Assembly: GCF_963667685.1 (NCBI RefSeq) | Contig: NZ_OY763931.1 | Span: forward strand, 806,001 to 870,000 | Direction: 5' to 3' | Length of the DNA stretch: 64,000 nucleotides | Source: Maridesulfovibrio sp. | Lineage (GTDB): Bacteria > Desulfobacterota > Desulfovibrionia > Desulfovibrionales > Desulfovibrionaceae | Shown here: positions 63,008-64,000 of the stretch, piece after piece | Layout: every line of letters starts with the position of its first letter | How positions within the stretch are numbered: position 1 is the first letter of the stretch | The notes under the pieces: model-generated | The model's input: only the letters and a program-made list of their open reading frames with translations | Databases searched by the model: none | What the model was told of the DNA's origin: nothing | Position numbers and translations under genes: made by a program

Positions 63008-63991
63008 CTACAAAATTTTGCTGATCGCTGAAAGATCGGATATTTTTCCGACGGTAAGCAGAGTATCTCCAGCTTCAATCATTTCTTTGGGTCCGGGGTT
63101 GAAGACCATTTCACCGCTGCTTTTACGGATAGCAATAATAATCAGGTTGAAGCGAGGACGTATTTTGGATTCAATCAGGTCCTGCCCGACCAGCTCGGAA
63201 AAATCGGAAACAAAAAGCTCTTCCATCTGCAAATCGATTTTGCCGCGCATGGCAATATCAAGAAAGTTGGTCACTGTGGGACGCAGCACGGACTGGGCCA
63301 TACGGATTCCACCTATTGTATGCGGCAACACAACCCGGTCCGCACCGGCAAATTCGAGACGAGAAATACTGGCGGTATCATTCCCACGGGCAATGATGTT
63401 CACATTGATGTTGGACTGACGGGCAATGAGGGTTACGTATACATTTGAAGCTTCATCGGAAAGAGCGGCAATTAGAGTCTTGGCATTTGCCAGTCCTGCA
63501 AGCTGCAAAATCTCATCACAGGTTGCATCACCTTCAATACAGGCAATTCCGGCGGATTCCATTTGCAGAATAAGTTCAGGGCTATTATCAATAACTACGA
63601 TATCCAGCCCTTCGTCCATGATCTCTTTAGTTACAATGGCACCAATTCTACCATACCCGCAGACAATAATATGATTTTTAAATTTACCGATTGTCTTCTG
63701 CATCCTACGTCTCCCTAAAATTGCCTGCAACCGCCCTTCCACCAACAGCTGTGAAAAAGCACCGATCAAATATGCAAAACCACCGACACCGCCGAGAATG
63801 AGAATAGAGGTAAAAACCCTGCCGTCATCCGATAAGGGCAAAACTTCCATAAATCCTACAGTGGAGAGCGTAATCACAACCATATAGAAGCTGTTCAGGA
63901 AATTCCATCCTTCCAACCACATATAGCCGATGATTCCGCCGATAAACACAAGCACCATATAGATGAAGCCGGAGATAAGCCCCCAGAACAT
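63008..63991 (-). CDS. Two-TM potassium channel with RCK/TrkA domain (start may lie outside window)
   Basis: At least 327 residues. TM1 is IYMVLVFIGGIIGYMWLEG, the pore loop FLNSFYMVVITLSTVGFMEVLPLS carries a TVGF filter, TM2 is ILILGGVGGFAYLIGAFSQLL, and the RCK domain follows with VCGYGRIGAIVTKEI and a TrkA-C domain at the end (ELVGQDLIESKIRPR, LLTVGKISDL). It would gate K+ flow in response to a nucleotide or ion. The frame is open to the window edge, so the true start may be upstream. Confidence 0.88.
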   Translation of the reverse strand: MFWGLISGFIYMVLVFIGGIIGYMWLEGWNFLNSFYMVVITLSTVGFMEVLPLSDDGRVFTSILILGGVGGFAYLIGAFSQLLVEGRLQAILGRRRMQKTIGKFKNHIIVCGYGRIGAIVTKEIMDEGLDIVVIDNSPELILQMESAGIACIEGDATCDEILQLAGLANAKTLIAALSDEASNVYVTLIARQSNINVNIIARGNDTASISRLEFAGADRVVLPHTIGGIRMAQSVLRPTVTNFLDIAMRGKIDLQMEELFVSDFSELVGQDLIESKIRPRFNLIIIAIRKSSGEMVFNPGPKEMIEAGDTLLTVGKISDLSAISKIL

Positions 63992-64000
63992 CCCAAAATC

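Noticed and set aside
1-64000. CRISPR array, rRNA or ordinary tRNA genes
   Set aside because: No regularly spaced repeats and no cloverleaf or rRNA sequence were seen; the only tRNA-like ends belong to ssrA and its att copy.

Overview
The window comes from a chromosome of a marine Desulfovibrio-type sulfate reducer (Desulfovibrionaceae, Maridesulfovibrio-like). This rests on a periplasmic two-subunit formate dehydrogenase with FdhE, an iron-dependent alcohol dehydrogenase, a flavoredoxin, NikK/NikL nickel-uptake components, a fused EIIA-HPr-EI fructose phosphotransferase protein, and moderate GC. The species assignment is inference.

Region by region: 1-4.1 kb holds the end of an outer-membrane barrel gene, a nikL-nikK pair, a REC-REC-HD-GYP response regulator and two small genes. 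4225-4584 is ssrA (tmRNA, tag ANDNYDYAMAA). Its last 14 bases and the 108 bases after them recur at 21854-21974, so 4571-21880 is an integrated genomic element of about 17.3 kb.

The element carries a P4-type tyrosine integrase next to ssrA, an AlpA-type regulator, a DUF3987 primase/helicase-like protein, a candidate oriT and a ColE1-like mob block. In that block mobB and mobD lie entirely inside mobA in another frame. No mating-pair formation genes are present, so it looks like an integrative mobilizable element. Its cargo is an ankyrin protein, an orphan RHH protein, two Fic proteins, a nuclease-helicase (DUF2075), a DUF2188 / RNase H-like / Ser-Thr kinase cluster, and, against the right end, an AT-rich two-gene operon of a large unrecognised helical protein plus a PD-(D/E)XK-like nuclease. 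The last three are the best candidates for undescribed defence or conflict systems.

After the element come thiM; fdhA-fdhB-fdhE, with Cys rather than Sec at the active site; a methyltransferase plus nickel/peptide-type ABC transporter operon; a fructose PTS operon (fruB-fruK-fruA) facing a LacI-family regulator, with near-identical palindromic operators before both; Fe-alcohol dehydrogenase; a two-gene operon of unknown function; and adiA with two APC antiporters, resembling an arginine-dependent acid-resistance system. The right end (49.9-64 kb) carries a periplasmic binding protein, small hypotheticals, a HEFTH membrane protein, a ferredoxin-nitroreductase, flavoredoxin, an ABM protein, a GAF histidine kinase with a LuxR-type regulator, an SDR, a metallophosphoesterase, dapB, an NAD+-dependent DNA ligase and a two-TM RCK potassium channel cut near the window edge.

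All assignments come from reading motifs and gene order; no database search was run.
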